Assembly: GCF_004801305.1 (NCBI RefSeq)
Contig: NZ_SSOD01000012.1
Coordinates: 83,460-147,459, forward strand
Source: Pseudothauera rhizosphaerae
GTDB lineage: Bacteria; Pseudomonadota; Gammaproteobacteria; Burkholderiales; Rhodocyclaceae
Reading direction: 5' to 3'
DNA: 64,000 nucleotides
A program made the translations under genes and the position numbers. This document shows, piece by piece, positions 34,402 through 43,629 of the stretch. Within the stretch, counting starts at the first letter, position 1, and the number at the start of each line of letters is the position of its first letter. The notes beneath the pieces were generated by a model. The model was not told the origin of the DNA. It was given only the letters and a program-made list of their open reading frames with translations, and did no database searches.

Positions 34402-36480
34402 TCAGGCGCGCAGCAGCCCTTCCCGTCCGCCCAGCCAGCGCGCCATCAGCGCCGCGGCGGCCTGGGGCTCGTCCCGCAGCAGGGTCTCGCCCAGGGCGCG
34501 GGCGGCTTCCAGCAGGTCCGCATCCACCTCCAGGTCGGCGTAGCGCAGCAGGGGCAGGCCGCTCTGGCGCGCGCCGACGAACTCCCCGGGGCCGCGGATG
34601 CGCAGGTCCTCGCGGGCGATGGCGAAGCCGTCGGCGTTCTCGAAGATCACCTTCAGCCGCGCCCGCCCGGTCTGGGACAGGGGCTGGGCGTAGAGCAGGA
34701 TGCACACGGATTCCGCGCTGCCGCGCCCGACCCGGCCGCGCAACTGGTGCAGTTGGGCGAGGCCGAAGCGCTCCGCGTGCTCGATGACCATCAGGCTGGC
34801 GTTGGGCACGTCCACGCCCACTTCGATGACCGTGGTGGCCACCAGCAGGTGCAGTTCGCCGGCGGCGAAGGCCGCCATGGTGGCGGATTTCTCCGCAGGT
34901 TTCAGCCGGCCGTGCACGAGGCCGATGCGCAACTCGGGCAGCGCCTCGCACAGGGTGGCGTAGGTGTCCTGCGCGGTCTGCAACTGCAGGGCCTCGGACT
35001 CCTCGATCAGCGGGCACACCCAGTAGGCCTGGCGGCCGGCGAGGCAGCCGTCGCGCACGCGGGCGACGACTTCCTCGCGGCGGGCGTCGGACACCAGCTT
35101 GGTGAGCACGGGCGTGCGGCCGGGGGGCAGTTCGTCCAGCACCGAGACGTCCAGGTCCGCATAGTGGCTCATGGCCAGCGTGCGCGGGATGGGGGTGGCG
35201 GACATCATCAGCAGGTGCGGGCTCAGCGTACCCGCCGCGCCCTTCTCGCGCAGGGCGAGGCGCTGGCGCACGCCGAAGCGGTGCTGCTCGTCCACCACCG
35301 CCAGCCCCAGGCGCGGCAGGGCCACCGGGTCTTCGATCAGGGCATGGGTACCCACCGCCAGCGGCACCTCGCCGCTCGCCAGGCGGGCGAGTTCCGCCTC
35401 CCGCGCGCGCTTGCCGCGGCTGCCGGCGAGCCAGGCCACTTCCACGCCCAGGGGCGCGAGCCAGGCGGAGAGCTTCTGCCAGTGCTGTTCGGCGAGGATC
35501 TCGGTGGGCGCCATCAGCGCGGCCTGGTAGCCGGCGTCCACCGCCTGCAGCATGGCCAGCGCCGCGACGATGGTCTTGCCGCTGCCCACGTCGCCCATCA
35601 GCAGACGCTGCATGGGATGCGGTTGGGCCAGGTCGGCGCCGATCTCGGCTACCACGCGGCGCTGGGCGCCGGTGAGGGCGAAGGGCAGCCCGGCGAGCAG
35701 GGCCTGGGCGAGGCGGCCGCTGCCTGCGAGCACCGGCGCGGTCTTGGCGCGGCGGGCGAGGTAGGCGCGGCGCAGGGAAATCTGCTGGGCGAGCAGTTCC
35801 TCGAACTTGATGCGACGCCAGGCCGGGTGCTGGCGGTCTTCCAGCACGCTGGCCGGCACCTCCGGCGGCGGGTGGTGCAGCAGGCGCAGGGCGTCGGCGA
35901 AGCCGGGCAGGTCCAGGCGGCGGCGCACCGCCTCGGGCAGCCAGTCGTCCAGGGGTTCGCTTTTCAGGGCCTGGTCGATCAAGCGGCGCAGCGTGGCCTG
36001 GCCGAGGCCGGCGGTGGTGGGGTAGACGGGGGTCAGCGCCTCGGGCAGGGCCTCGCCTTCGGCCACCGGGTGCACGCGGGGGTGCACCATCTCGTCGCCG
36101 AAGAAGCCGCCGCGCACCTCGCCGAACAGGCGCACGCGGCGGCCCGGGGCGAGCAGTTTCTGCTGGGAAGGGTAGAAGTGCAGCCAGCGCGCCACCAGCG
36201 TGCCGGAATCGTCGCGGATGCGCGCCACGAGCTGGCGGCGCGGGCGCAGGGTGACTTCGCAGCTCGTCACCTCGCCTTCCACCTGGGCGGGGAAGCCCGC
36301 ACGGGCGGCGGCGATGGGCGTCAGGCGGGTTTCATCCTCGTAGCGCAGCGGCAGGTGCAGCAGCAGGTCGCGCGGGCTGCGGATGTCCAGTTTGGCGAGC
36401 CGGCCGGCGAGGGCGGCACCCACGCCCGGCCAACCGGCCGCGGGCGCATCCCCCCGCGGCGCGGTGCTGGCGCGCGCCAT
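34402..36480 (-). CDS. recG: ATP-dependent DNA helicase RecG
   Basis: Branch-migration helicase that remodels stalled replication forks and Holliday junctions. 692 residues, normal length. The wedge/OB domain occupies about 20-190, followed by the helicase core: [17 protein letters not shown] (Walker A), [13 protein letters not shown] (DEQH box), [19 protein letters not shown] (split motif III), and [17 protein letters not shown] plus QLRGRVGRG in the C-terminal lobe. Followed 60 bases later by ubiC. Confidence 0.97.
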   Translation of the reverse strand: MARASTAPRGDAPAAGWPGVGAALAGRLAKLDIRSPRDLLLHLPLRYEDETRLTPIAAARAGFPAQVEGEVTSCEVTLRPRRQLVARIRDDSGTLVARWLHFYPSQQKLLAPGRRVRLFGEVRGGFFGDEMVHPRVHPVAEGEALPEALTPVYPTTAGLGQATLRRLIDQALKSEPLDDWLPEAVRRRLDLPGFADALRLLHHPPPEVPASVLEDRQHPAWRRIKFEELLAQQISLRRAYLARRAKTAPVLAGSGRLAQALLAGLPFALTGAQRRVVAEIGADLAQPHPMQRLLMGDVGSGKTIVAALAMLQAVDAGYQAALMAPTEILAEQHWQKLSAWLAPLGVEVAWLAGSRGKRAREAELARLASGEVPLAVGTHALIEDPVALPRLGLAVVDEQHRFGVRQRLALREKGAAGTLSPHLLMMSATPIPRTLAMSHYADLDVSVLDELPPGRTPVLTKLVSDARREEVVARVRDGCLAGRQAYWVCPLIEESEALQLQTAQDTYATLCEALPELRIGLVHGRLKPAEKSATMAAFAAGELHLLVATTVIEVGVDVPNASLMVIEHAERFGLAQLHQLRGRVGRGSAESVCILLYAQPLSQTGRARLKVIFENADGFAIAREDLRIRGPGEFVGARQSGLPLLRYADLEVDADLLEAARALGETLLRDEPQAAAALMARWLGGREGLLRA

Positions 36481-36500
36481 CGGAGTTCAGCCGCCGGCGC

Positions 36501-36881
36501 TCAGCCGAGCACCAGCACCGCGTCGGCTTCCACCAGCGCGCCGCGCGGCAGTTCCTTCACGCCCACTGCGGCGCGGGCCGGGTAGGGTTCGCTGAAGTAG
36601 CGCCCCATGATCTCGTTGACCTTGGCGAAGTTGGCGAGGTCGGTGAGGTAGATGTTGAGCTTGACCACGTCGGCCAGCGTGCCGCCGGCAGCCTCGGCCA
36701 CGGCCTTGAGGTTGTCGAACACGCGCACGGTCTGGGCCTCGAAACCGTCGGCGAGTTGCATGCTGGCGGGGTCCAGGCCGATCTGCCCGGACAGGTACAC
36801 GGTGTCGCCGGCGCGCACGGCCTGGGAGTAGGTACCGATGGCGGCCGGGGCGTTGGGGGTGGAGATGATCTTGCGGGTCAT
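36501..36881 (-). CDS. ridA: RidA family enamine/imine deaminase
   Basis: 126 residues. Hydrolyses reactive enamine/imine intermediates such as 2-aminoacrylate released by PLP enzymes. Motifs [21 protein letters not shown] and the end [23 protein letters not shown], with the substrate-binding Arg, are diagnostic. GAGAGG precedes the ATG at 36881. It lies 20 bases before recG on the same strand, and a strong hairpin separates it from fliW. Confidence 0.95.
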   Translation of the reverse strand: MTRKIISTPNAPAAIGTYSQAVRAGDTVYLSGQIGLDPASMQLADGFEAQTVRVFDNLKAVAEAAGGTLADVVKLNIYLTDLANFAKVNEIMGRYFSEPYPARAAVGVKELPRGALVEADAVLVLG

Positions 36882-36899
36882 GGACGGCCTCTCGCTGAA

Positions 36900-36929
36900 G
36901 GAACAGCCCTGAATTCTAGGGCCTGTTCC
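36900..36929 (-). terminator. strong hairpin between fliW and ridA
   Basis: Arms 36900-36910 and 36918-36929 pair over 11 bp with one bulged base around the loop GAATTCT (minus: AGAATTC). Only TT follows on the minus strand, so it is either a weak terminator or a leader structure 19 bases upstream of the ridA start. Confidence 0.4.
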
Positions 36930-36957
36930 CGTTCGTTTCACGGCTTGCGGCGGACGT

Positions 36958-37398
36958 TCAGTCGCGGGCGCGCATCGTGATGTCGCATTCCACCTTGTTC
37001 ATGACCTTCTGCAGGCCGCGCCGGGCCTCGGCGTTGATGACCAGCGGGGCCATGAAATTGGCGCGCAGGCCGGCGCTGTCGGGCAGGCCCGCCCCGGTTT
37101 CCTTGCGCACGATGACCGCGACCAGGGCCTGTTCCGGCGCGCTCAGGCCGAGCAGGGCCTGTTCCTCGTCGCTCAGCACGAATTCGTAATGGATGCCGAA
37201 ACTCACCGGGTCGGCGAGGGGGAAGGCCACCTCCGCATCGTCCAGGCTCTGCAGGAACTGCACCGTGGCCTCGGCACCTTCCTCGTGCACGAGCGCAAAA
37301 CGCCTGTACCCCTCGAAACCCGGCAGCCCGGCAGGAAACTCGATGATCTTGTCTTCGGCGACCTCGAAGCTGCCGAACAGCGTGCTTTCGACCTTCAT
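36958..37398 (-). CDS. fliW: flagellar assembly factor FliW
   Basis: 146 residues. FliW binds flagellin and antagonises CsrA in bacteria where studied. Diagnostic parts are [22 protein letters not shown] at the N-terminus (split), FALVHEEG, and the C-terminal [25 protein letters not shown] precedes the ATG. No csrA or flagellar gene is nearby, so this is a solitary fliW. A TATAGT about 35 bases upstream could be a -10, but no matching -35 was seen. Confidence 0.94.
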   Translation of the reverse strand: MKVESTLFGSFEVAEDKIIEFPAGLPGFEGYRRFALVHEEGAEATVQFLQSLDDAEVAFPLADPVSFGIHYEFVLSDEEQALLGLSAPEQALVAVIVRKETGAGLPDSAGLRANFMAPLVINAEARRGLQKVMNKVECDITMRARD

Positions 37399-37475
37399 GC
37401 CTGCTCCTTCCTGTCCTCGTGAAATGATGCGGCACTATAACGCAGCGCACGCCCGGCGCGGCGGACGGGCCGGTT

Positions 37476-38177
37476 TCAGCGCGGCGGCACGACGATGCCG
37501 GCGCTCCGCCCGGCGCGCTTCAGCCCGGCCTGCGCCGCCTCGGCGACGGCACGGTCGGGGAAGGGGCCAAGGACGACTCGGTTTTCGATACGCGCCGGGC
37601 TCCCTGCTCTGGTCAGTTCGTCCCGCAGACGCTCGGCCTCGTCCCAGGCACCGAACACGCCGAGCTGAACGGCGTAGCCCGCCGGCAGTCCGGCCTGCGC
37701 CGCCTGGGCGGCAGCACGATCGGGGAAAGGTCCGAGCACGACCCGGCTCTCGATGCGCGCGGGGAAGCCTGCCTGCGCCAGATCGTCGCGCAGGCGCTCG
37801 GCATTGGCCCGGGCGCCGAACACGCCGAGCTGGACGACGGGGCCTGGCGGTGGCGCCACTGCCACCGCTTCGGGAAGTGCCACGGGCGCGGGCGGCGGGG
37901 TTTCCGCCTGAACGGCTGCGACGGGGGGTGGCGCGAGATCGGCCCCCTGCACCGGTGCGACCGGCGGGGTGTCCACATCGACCGCCGGCGCGGACGGCAG
38001 GGCGGGAGCCGGAGCCGCGCTGTCCGCCGGCGCCGGGGCAATGGCGGTCTCCGGCTCGCCGGCGCCGGTCAGCCACAGCACCACCCCCAGGGCCGCGGCA
38101 AGGACGGCGGCGATCAGGGCGCGCCGCAGCGCTGCGTCGGCGGTGCCCGTTCCATCCTGCCCGCCCGCTTCGTTCAT
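37476..38177 (-). CDS. membrane-anchored protein with two tandem SPOR repeats
   Basis: 233 residues: short cytoplasmic N-terminus, one transmembrane helix (about 19-37), a long Ala/Pro/Val-rich periplasmic linker (about 40-113), then two 55-residue repeats (115-169 and 170-224). Each repeat has the SPOR pattern VQLGVFGA...ERLRD.L..AG.PARIE.RVVLGPF.DR. SPOR domains bind denuded septal peptidoglycan, so a cell-division or cell-wall site is likely. The ATG overlaps the stop of the DUF2802 gene by 4 bases, suggesting a functional pair. Confidence 0.88.
   Translation of the reverse strand: MNEAGGQDGTGTADAALRRALIAAVLAAALGVVLWLTGAGEPETAIAPAPADSAAPAPALPSAPAVDVDTPPVAPVQGADLAPPPVAAVQAETPPPAPVALPEAVAVAPPPGPVVQLGVFGARANAERLRDDLAQAGFPARIESRVVLGPFPDRAAAQAAQAGLPAGYAVQLGVFGAWDEAERLRDELTRAGSPARIENRVVLGPFPDRAVAEAAQAGLKRAGRSAGIVVPPR
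37506..37835 (-). repeat. tandem 165-base coding repeat (two SPOR units)
   Basis: Units 37671-37835 and 37506-37670 encode residues 115-169 and 170-224 of the SPOR protein. The period is exactly 55 codons, and long stretches are identical in protein (for example RVVLGPFPDRA), indicating internal duplication. Confidence 0.85.
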
Positions 38178-38710
38178 GGCTGTTCGTCCTGTTCTTCCGT
38201 TCCACCGCGGCGGGTCATGGAACGCACCAGTTCGGCTTCCGCCACCGAGATGCCGCAGCGTTCGGCGATCGCGTCGGCCTCCAGCCCACGGCGGGCGAAC
38301 ACCAGCGCTTCGTCGTACTCGGGCGACACGCCCTGCCCGGCCAGACCGGCTTCGAGCTGTTCGCGCAGGACACGCAGGCCGTCCCGGAGTTCGGCGATCT
38401 CGCCTTGCTGTACCGCATGCTGCGCCTGCAGGCGTGCGATGTCGCGGCGCAACTGCTGGGTTTCCAGCTCCTGCTGGAAAAGGTCGGACTGGGGCGCCGG
38501 CGCACTCTCCGCCTTCGCCTCTGCGGCCGGCAGCGGCGCGTAGGCGAAGGCGGACTCGTCGACCTCGTCGTCGCTCTCGTCCGCTTCCTCGCCCGGGATG
38601 CGCGTTTCACCATCGGCCCGGCGCCGCGCCGCGAAGGCCCGCCACAACTGCCACGCTGCATAGATCGCCAGCGCGATGATGGCCAGCAGGAGCAGCGTGC
38701 GCAGGGTCAT
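38174..38710 (-). CDS. DUF2802 family membrane protein
   Basis: 178 residues. One N-terminal transmembrane helix (about 4-22), a basic stretch (AFAARRRADGE), an acidic linker, a coiled coil (about 75-125), and a C-terminal helix-turn-helix-like DUF2802 segment (EYDEALVFARRGLEADAIA, then ERCGISVAEAELVRSM). The family is known in beta- and gammaproteobacteria without an assigned biochemical role. It is coupled to the SPOR-domain gene and starts 4 bases after metY's stop side, all on the minus strand. Confidence 0.85.
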   Translation of the reverse strand: MTLRTLLLLAIIALAIYAAWQLWRAFAARRRADGETRIPGEEADESDDEVDESAFAYAPLPAAEAKAESAPAPQSDLFQQELETQQLRRDIARLQAQHAVQQGEIAELRDGLRVLREQLEAGLAGQGVSPEYDEALVFARRGLEADAIAERCGISVAEAELVRSMTRRGGTEEQDEQP

Positions 38711-38714
38711 GGGG

Positions 38715-40001
38715 TCACCCCGCCGCCTTGAGCAGCGCCTGGTCGAGATCCCAGAAGATGTCTTCCAGGCTCTCGATGCCGATGGACAGGCGCACCATGT
38801 CCGGCGGTACGCCCGCGGCGTGCTGCTCTTCCTCCGACAACTGGCGGTGCGTGGTGGAGGCCGGGTGGATCACCAGGCTGCGCGCATCGCCGATGTTGGC
38901 CAGATGGCTGAACATCTGCAGTGCGGCGATGAAGCGTTCGCCCGCCGCCTGGCCGCCGCGGATGCCGAAGGACAGCACCGCGCCCGCGCCCTTGGGCAGG
39001 TAGCGGCGCGCCAGCAGGTGGTCCGGGCTGTCGGCGAGGCCGGGGTAGTTCACCCAGGCCACGCCGGGGTGCTCGGCGAGGAATTCGGCCACCGCCAGCG
39101 AGTTGGAGACGTGGCGGTCCATGCGCACGTGCAGGGTTTCCAGGCCCTGCAGCAGCATGAAGGCGGAAAACGGCGACAGGGTCTGGCCGAAGGTGCGCAG
39201 GGTCTCCATGCGCGCCTTCATGCTGAAGCCGAAGTTGCCGAAGGTCTCGTAGAAGCGCACGCCGTGGTAGCCGTCGGACGGCTCGGTCATGTGCGGGAAG
39301 CGCCCGTTGTCCCACGGGAAACGGCCCGATTCGATCATCACCCCGCCCAGCGTGGTGCCGTGGCCGCCGATGAACTTGGTGGCCGAATGCACGACGATGT
39401 CCGCGCCGTGCTCCATGGGCCGGCACAGGTAGGGGGAAGCCAGCGTGTTGTCGATCACCAGCGGCACGCCGGCCTCGCGGCACACCTCGGCCACGCCGGC
39501 GATGTCGAACACGTTGAGGCTGGGGTTGCCGATGGTCTCGCCGTACACCGCCTTGGTGCGCTCGTTGATGGCGGCACGGAAGTTGGCCGGATCGGAGGGG
39601 TCCACGAAGCGCGTGACGATGCCCAGCCGGCGCAGGCTGACGTCGAGCTGGGAATAGCTGCCGCCGTACAGCGTGCGCGCGGCGACGATCTCGTCGCCGG
39701 ACTGGCACAGGGTGAGGAAGGCGGTCATCTGCGCGGCCAGCCCGGACGAGGTGGCGAGCGCCGCGCGCCCGCCTTCCAGCGCCGCCATGCGTTCCTCGAA
39801 CACCGCCACGGTGGGGTTGGAGATGCGCGTGTAGACGTTGCCGAAGGTCTGCAGGTTGAAGAGCGACGCGGCGTGCTCGGGCGAATCGAAGACGAAAGAG
39901 GTGGTCTGGTGGATGGGCACCGCGCGGGAGCCGGTCACCGGGTCGGGCTGCTGGCCGGCGTGCAGGCAGAGGGATTCGAAACCGAAACGGTGGTCGGGCA
40001 T
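38715..40001 (-). CDS. metY: O-acetylhomoserine sulfhydrylase
   Basis: PLP enzyme of the Cys/Met metabolism family, 428 residues, forming homocysteine (or methionine) directly from O-acetylhomoserine and sulfide. [23 protein letters not shown] at the start (split) and the length of about 430 distinguish it from MetB/MetZ near 390. The PLP lysine is in [22 protein letters not shown] and the C-terminal [12 protein letters not shown] are conserved. A predicted promoter lies upstream, overlapping the start of the divergent gene. Confidence 0.93.
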   Translation of the reverse strand: MPDHRFGFESLCLHAGQQPDPVTGSRAVPIHQTTSFVFDSPEHAASLFNLQTFGNVYTRISNPTVAVFEERMAALEGGRAALATSSGLAAQMTAFLTLCQSGDEIVAARTLYGGSYSQLDVSLRRLGIVTRFVDPSDPANFRAAINERTKAVYGETIGNPSLNVFDIAGVAEVCREAGVPLVIDNTLASPYLCRPMEHGADIVVHSATKFIGGHGTTLGGVMIESGRFPWDNGRFPHMTEPSDGYHGVRFYETFGNFGFSMKARMETLRTFGQTLSPFSAFMLLQGLETLHVRMDRHVSNSLAVAEFLAEHPGVAWVNYPGLADSPDHLLARRYLPKGAGAVLSFGIRGGQAAGERFIAALQMFSHLANIGDARSLVIHPASTTHRQLSEEEQHAAGVPPDMVRLSIGIESLEDIFWDLDQALLKAAG

Positions 40002-40054
40002 GGAAGGTGTCCGGCGGGACGCGCGTGCACGGCCCGCGAAAATGAATTGCACGG

Positions 40055-40083
40055 ATAATACTGGCGCCCTCCGCCAAGGACAA
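40055..40083 (-). promoter_or_regulatory. predicted sigma70 promoter for metY
   Basis: Minus strand TTGTCC (40078-40083), 17-base spacer, TATTAT (40055-40060). It ends on the first base of the divergent ElyC-like start codon, so the two genes share a very compact control region. Confidence 0.4.
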
Positions 40084-40862
40084 TGCAGATGAGTTTCGAC
40101 CTTTCCCTCGTGCTGTTCTGGTGCAAGAAGATCGTCGCCGCGGCCATCGTGCCGCCCCTCGGCCCCCTGCTGGTGATCGCACTCGGTCTCGCCCTGCTGC
40201 GCCGCCGCCCGCGCCTGGGCAAGGCCCTGGCCTGGGGTGGGCTGGTGCTGAACCTGCTGCTGGTCACCCCGGCCAGCGTGGGCCTGCTGCTGCGGCCGCT
40301 GGAGGACACGCCGCCGGTGACGGACGAGCAGCTCGCCCGCGCCGAGGCCATCGTCGTCGTCGGCGCCGGCAAGCGCATCCACGCCCCCGAATACGGCGGC
40401 GAGACCCTCAACCGCCTCGCCCTGGAACGCCTGCGCTACGCCGCCGTGCTGGCGCGGCGCAGCGGCCTGCCGGTGCTGGTGTCGGGCGGAGCGCCCACGG
40501 GCACGACGCCCGAGGCGAACCTGATGCGGGACGTGCTGGAACGGGAGTTCGGCGTGCCGGTGCGCTGGGTGGAGCGCGCCTCCCTGGACACGCGGGACAA
40601 CGCGCGCTACTCGGCGGTGCACCTGCAGGCGGCCGGCGTGCGCCGCATCGCGCTGGTCACCCACGCGGCGCACATGCCGCGCAGCCGGGCGGAGTTCGAG
40701 GCCGCCGGACTGGAGGTGATCCCGGCGCCCACCGCCTGGCTGGGCGGACGGGGTGCGAACGAGCTGGTATTCGATTTCCTGCCCGGTGCCAGTTCCGCCT
40801 ACGCGGGCTGGTATGCGGTGCACGAATGGGTGGGGCGGCTCGCCTACCGCTTCAGCCGCTGA
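40083..40862 (+). CDS. ElyC/YdcF (DUF218) family membrane protein
   Basis: 259 residues. Two N-terminal hydrophobic helices (about 9-37 and 47-66) precede a DUF218 domain with AEAIVVVGAGKR, GLPVLVSGGAP, LDTRDNARYS and IALVTHAAHMPRSRAEFEAAG. This is the ElyC/SanA/YdcF fold; E. coli ElyC affects envelope lipid-carrier use, but the chemistry is unresolved. AAGGA precedes the ATG at 40083. It is convergent with and directly abuts the crotonase gene (stops at 40862 and 40863). Confidence 0.88.
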   Translation: MQMSFDLSLVLFWCKKIVAAAIVPPLGPLLVIALGLALLRRRPRLGKALAWGGLVLNLLLVTPASVGLLLRPLEDTPPVTDEQLARAEAIVVVGAGKRIHAPEYGGETLNRLALERLRYAAVLARRSGLPVLVSGGAPTGTTPEANLMRDVLEREFGVPVRWVERASLDTRDNARYSAVHLQAAGVRRIALVTHAAHMPRSRAEFEAAGLEVIPAPTAWLGGRGANELVFDFLPGASSAYAGWYAVHEWVGRLAYRFSR

Positions 40863-41663
40863 TCAGGCACCGCCGAAAGCCGGCTTGCGCTTTTCCAGGA
40901 AGGCGGTGACCCCTTCGCCGAAATCGCCGGTCGCCGCACAGCGGGCGAAGGCCTCGGCCTCGCTCTGCAACTGGGCTTCGAGCTGGTTGTCGTGGGAGGC
41001 GGCGAGCAGGCGCTTGATCTCCGCATGGGCATGGCGCGGGCCGCGCAGCAGGCGATCCACCAGGCGGGTGGTCTCGGCGTCCAGTTCGGCGGCGGGCACG
41101 ACCCTGCTGACCAGGGCCAGACGCTGCGCCTCCCGGGCGTCGAAACGGTCGGCGAGCAGCAGCAGCTCGGCCGCCTTGCGCCGCCCCACCAGACGCGGCA
41201 GGAAGTAGGAGGCACCGCCGTCGCCGGACAGGGCGATGGCCGAATAGGCGGTGGTGAACACCGCGCTGTCCGCGCACACGGCCAGGTCGCAGCCCAGCAT
41301 CAGCGACAGGCCGAAACCCGCGCAGGCGCCGCGCACCTTGGCCACCACCGGCTGCGGCAGCGCCTGCAGCATTTCCACGGTGGGGTTGATGTACTGGGCG
41401 ATCATGGCGCGGAAGGTGGCGAGCCGCGCCTCCGGCGCCAGATGCAGATTGCGCGCGAAGTCCTTGAGGTCGCCGCCGGCCATGAAATGATCCCCTGCGC
41501 CGGTGACGACCACCGCGCCGACGCGAGGCGTGGCGGACAGCTCGCGCACCGCGGCGGAGAGATCCTGCATCATCTCCACCGACAGGGCATTGAGCGCCGC
41601 GGGGCGGTTGAGGGTGAGCGTGGCGACTTCGTCGGCGACGTCGAGCAGTACGGTGTCGGTCAT
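40863..41663 (-). CDS. enoyl-CoA hydratase/isomerase family protein, PaaG-like active site
   Basis: 266 residues with the crotonase fold. The CoA-binding loop is HFMAGGDLKDF and the oxyanion region GACAGFGLSLMLGCD. The two hydratase glutamates appear to be missing: the usual GGxEL position reads FGLSL, and the second site reads AIALSGDGG, with Asp instead of Glu as in PaaG-type isomerases. So an isomerase role in the surrounding fatty-acid locus is at least as likely as hydration. GGAGGA precedes the ATG. Last gene of the block, 102 bases after the DUF4442 gene. Confidence 0.88.
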   Translation of the reverse strand: MTDTVLLDVADEVATLTLNRPAALNALSVEMMQDLSAAVRELSATPRVGAVVVTGAGDHFMAGGDLKDFARNLHLAPEARLATFRAMIAQYINPTVEMLQALPQPVVAKVRGACAGFGLSLMLGCDLAVCADSAVFTTAYSAIALSGDGGASYFLPRLVGRRKAAELLLLADRFDAREAQRLALVSRVVPAAELDAETTRLVDRLLRGPRHAHAEIKRLLAASHDNQLEAQLQSEAEAFARCAATGDFGEGVTAFLEKRKPAFGGA

Positions 41664-41765
41664 GGGCTCCTCCAGCGGTCTGGGCGCAGCGGCGCGTCTG
41701 GGAAGCACTCGCCGCGGGGAGCCTGCAACATAAACCCCGCCCGGCACCCGCGCAAGGCGGCCCGC

Positions 41766-42278
41766 TCAGTCCGCCGCGCGGGCGAGCTTGGTCCGGTAGT
41801 GCGCCTTGGTGGCGCAGTACACGGTCTTCTCCAGTTCCACGTGCACCTGCCCGTGGCGGTCACGCAGCGCCACATGGAAGCTGCGCTCGGCCTCGCCGCG
41901 CTCGGCCAGTTCGCGGCGCACCGCTTCCACGGTGGCCGCGTCCACGTGGAAATCGGCGTACAGGTGGGAACGGCCCGGCCGGCGGTAGCGGATGCGGCCG
42001 GCCTTGTCCCACACCACCACCCCGTCGCCCAATTGCAAGGCGAGCAGCATGGCGAACATGGGGTCGGCGGCGGCGTACAAGGCGCCACCGAACAGGGCGC
42101 CGGCCGGGTTCACGGTGCGCCACGAGTGGCGCAGCACGACGCGGATGGTGCGCAGGTCGGCCGAGACGTGGATGACCCGCCCGCCGGTGGCGCGGTAGGA
42201 GGGGTAGAAATTGAAGCCCAGGCGCAGCACGGCCGGCCGCAGGCGCGGCGGCACCCGGTCCAGCAGCCTGGGGCGCAT
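41766..42278 (-). CDS. DUF4442 hot-dog fold protein, putative thioesterase
   Basis: 170 residues. LRLGFNFYPSYRATGGRVI leads into a PaaI-like hot-dog domain; the helix motif NPAGALFGGALYAAADPMFAML resembles the (N/H)xxGxxxGG...AxD active region of acyl-CoA thioesterases. The end ELEKTVYCATKAHY is typical of DUF4442. It starts 10 bases after the thiolase stop, so it is co-transcribed with beta-oxidation genes; release of stalled or branched acyl groups from CoA is a reasonable but unproved role. Confidence 0.8.
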   Translation of the reverse strand: MRPRLLDRVPPRLRPAVLRLGFNFYPSYRATGGRVIHVSADLRTIRVVLRHSWRTVNPAGALFGGALYAAADPMFAMLLALQLGDGVVVWDKAGRIRYRRPGRSHLYADFHVDAATVEAVRRELAERGEAERSFHVALRDRHGQVHVELEKTVYCATKAHYRTKLARAAD

Positions 42279-42288
42279 CGCGGCCCGC

Positions 42289-43488
42289 TCAGACGCGCTC
42301 GAACACGCCGGCCGCGCCCATGCCGGTGCCGATGCACATGCTGATCATGCCGAAGCGCAGGCCGGGGTCGCGCTGCATGGCGGAGACCAGGGTGGCGGTA
42401 CGGATCGCCCCGGTGGCGCCCAGCGGGTGGCCCAGGGCGATGGCCCCGCCAAGGGGGTTGACCCGCGCCGGGTCCATGCCGAGCTGGCGCATCACCGCCA
42501 GGGCCTGGGCGGCGAAGGCTTCGTTGAGTTCGGTCCAGCCCACGTCGGCGAGCGTGACGCCGGCTGCGGCAAGTGCCCGCGGGATGGCCTCCACCGGGCC
42601 GATGCCCATGATCTCCGGCGGCACGCCGGCCACCGCGAAGGAGGCGAAGCGCGCCACCGGCCGCACGCCGTAGCGTTTCAATGCGGCCTCGCTCATCAGC
42701 AGCACCGCGCCGGCGCCGTCGGACATCTGCGAGCTGTTGCCGGCGGTCACCGAGCCGCGCGCGGCGAACACGGGCTTGAGCTTCGCCAGGCCCTCGGCGC
42801 TGGCATCGGCGCGCGGGCCTTCGTCGGTGTCCACCAGACGTTCGGCCACACGCACGGTGCCGCCCTCGCCGGGCAGGTGGGTGCGCACGGCGTAGGGCGC
42901 GATCTCGGCGCGGAAATGCCCGGCTTCGATGGCGGCATTGGCGCGCTGGTGGGACTGGAGCGCGAAGGCGTCCTGGTCCTCGCGGCTGACGCCGTATTTC
43001 GCCGCCACCTTCTCGGCGGTCAGGCCCATGCCGTAGGCGATGCCGATGTTCTCCTTCTGCGCGAAGATGGCCGGGTTGAGGCTGACCTTGTTGCCCATGA
43101 TCTGCGGCATGGCGCTCATGGACTCGGTGCCGGCAGCGATCATCACATCCGCCTCGCCCAGGCGGATGCGGCTGGCTGAGTCCGCCACCGCCTGCAGGCC
43201 GGAGGCGCAGAAGCGGTTGATGGTGACGCCCGGCACCCGGTCCGGCAGGCCGGCCAGCAAGAGGCCGATGCGCGCCACGTTCATGCCCTGCTCGGCTTCC
43301 GGCATGGCGCAGCCGACGATCACGTCGCCGATCCCGCCGGCGTCCAGCCCCGGCACCTGGTCCACGACCGCGCGCAGCACGTGGGCCAGCATGTCGTCCG
43401 GGCGCACGTGGCGGAACAGCCCGTTGCGCCGGGCGACCGGCGTGCGCACGGCGGCGACGATGTAGGCGTCCTGGATTTGCTTGCTCAT
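42289..43488 (-). CDS. fadA: acetyl-CoA acyltransferase (thiolase)
   Basis: Cleaves 3-ketoacyl-CoA with CoA in the last beta-oxidation step. 399 residues. Nucleophile Cys94 in NRFCASGLQ, active His in GGAIALGHPLGATGA, and second Cys in CIGTGMGAAG. It follows the FadN-type gene across a palindromic intergenic repeat. Given two thiolase genes in the locus, this and the one at 49800-51098 may differ in chain-length preference. Confidence 0.95.
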   Translation of the reverse strand: MSKQIQDAYIVAAVRTPVARRNGLFRHVRPDDMLAHVLRAVVDQVPGLDAGGIGDVIVGCAMPEAEQGMNVARIGLLLAGLPDRVPGVTINRFCASGLQAVADSASRIRLGEADVMIAAGTESMSAMPQIMGNKVSLNPAIFAQKENIGIAYGMGLTAEKVAAKYGVSREDQDAFALQSHQRANAAIEAGHFRAEIAPYAVRTHLPGEGGTVRVAERLVDTDEGPRADASAEGLAKLKPVFAARGSVTAGNSSQMSDGAGAVLLMSEAALKRYGVRPVARFASFAVAGVPPEIMGIGPVEAIPRALAAAGVTLADVGWTELNEAFAAQALAVMRQLGMDPARVNPLGGAIALGHPLGATGAIRTATLVSAMQRDPGLRFGMISMCIGTGMGAAGVFERV

Positions 43489-43530
43489 TTTCGGGTGCTC
43501 CTTGTTCGGTCGGACTTGGCGTGGCCTGCT

Positions 43531-43627
43531 CCCTCCCCTGCAAGGGGAGGGCTGGGGTGGGGATGGGTTTATCGCCGTGCTGACCGAAACCCATCCCCCT
43601 CCTAACCTCCCCCTTGAAGGGGGAGGG
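43531..43627. repeat. long imperfect intergenic palindrome
   Basis: Central perfect 12-bp arms (43559-43570 and 43587-43598) around 16 bases; each outer flank is itself a G/C hairpin (43531-43551 and about 43607-43627), and the two halves are imperfect inverted copies. The composition (C/T-rich then G-rich blocks) resembles dispersed intergenic repeats of GC-rich proteobacteria. It lies between the FadN-type gene and fadA and could form an mRNA-stabilising or processing structure. Confidence 0.7.
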
Positions 43628-43629
43628 AC

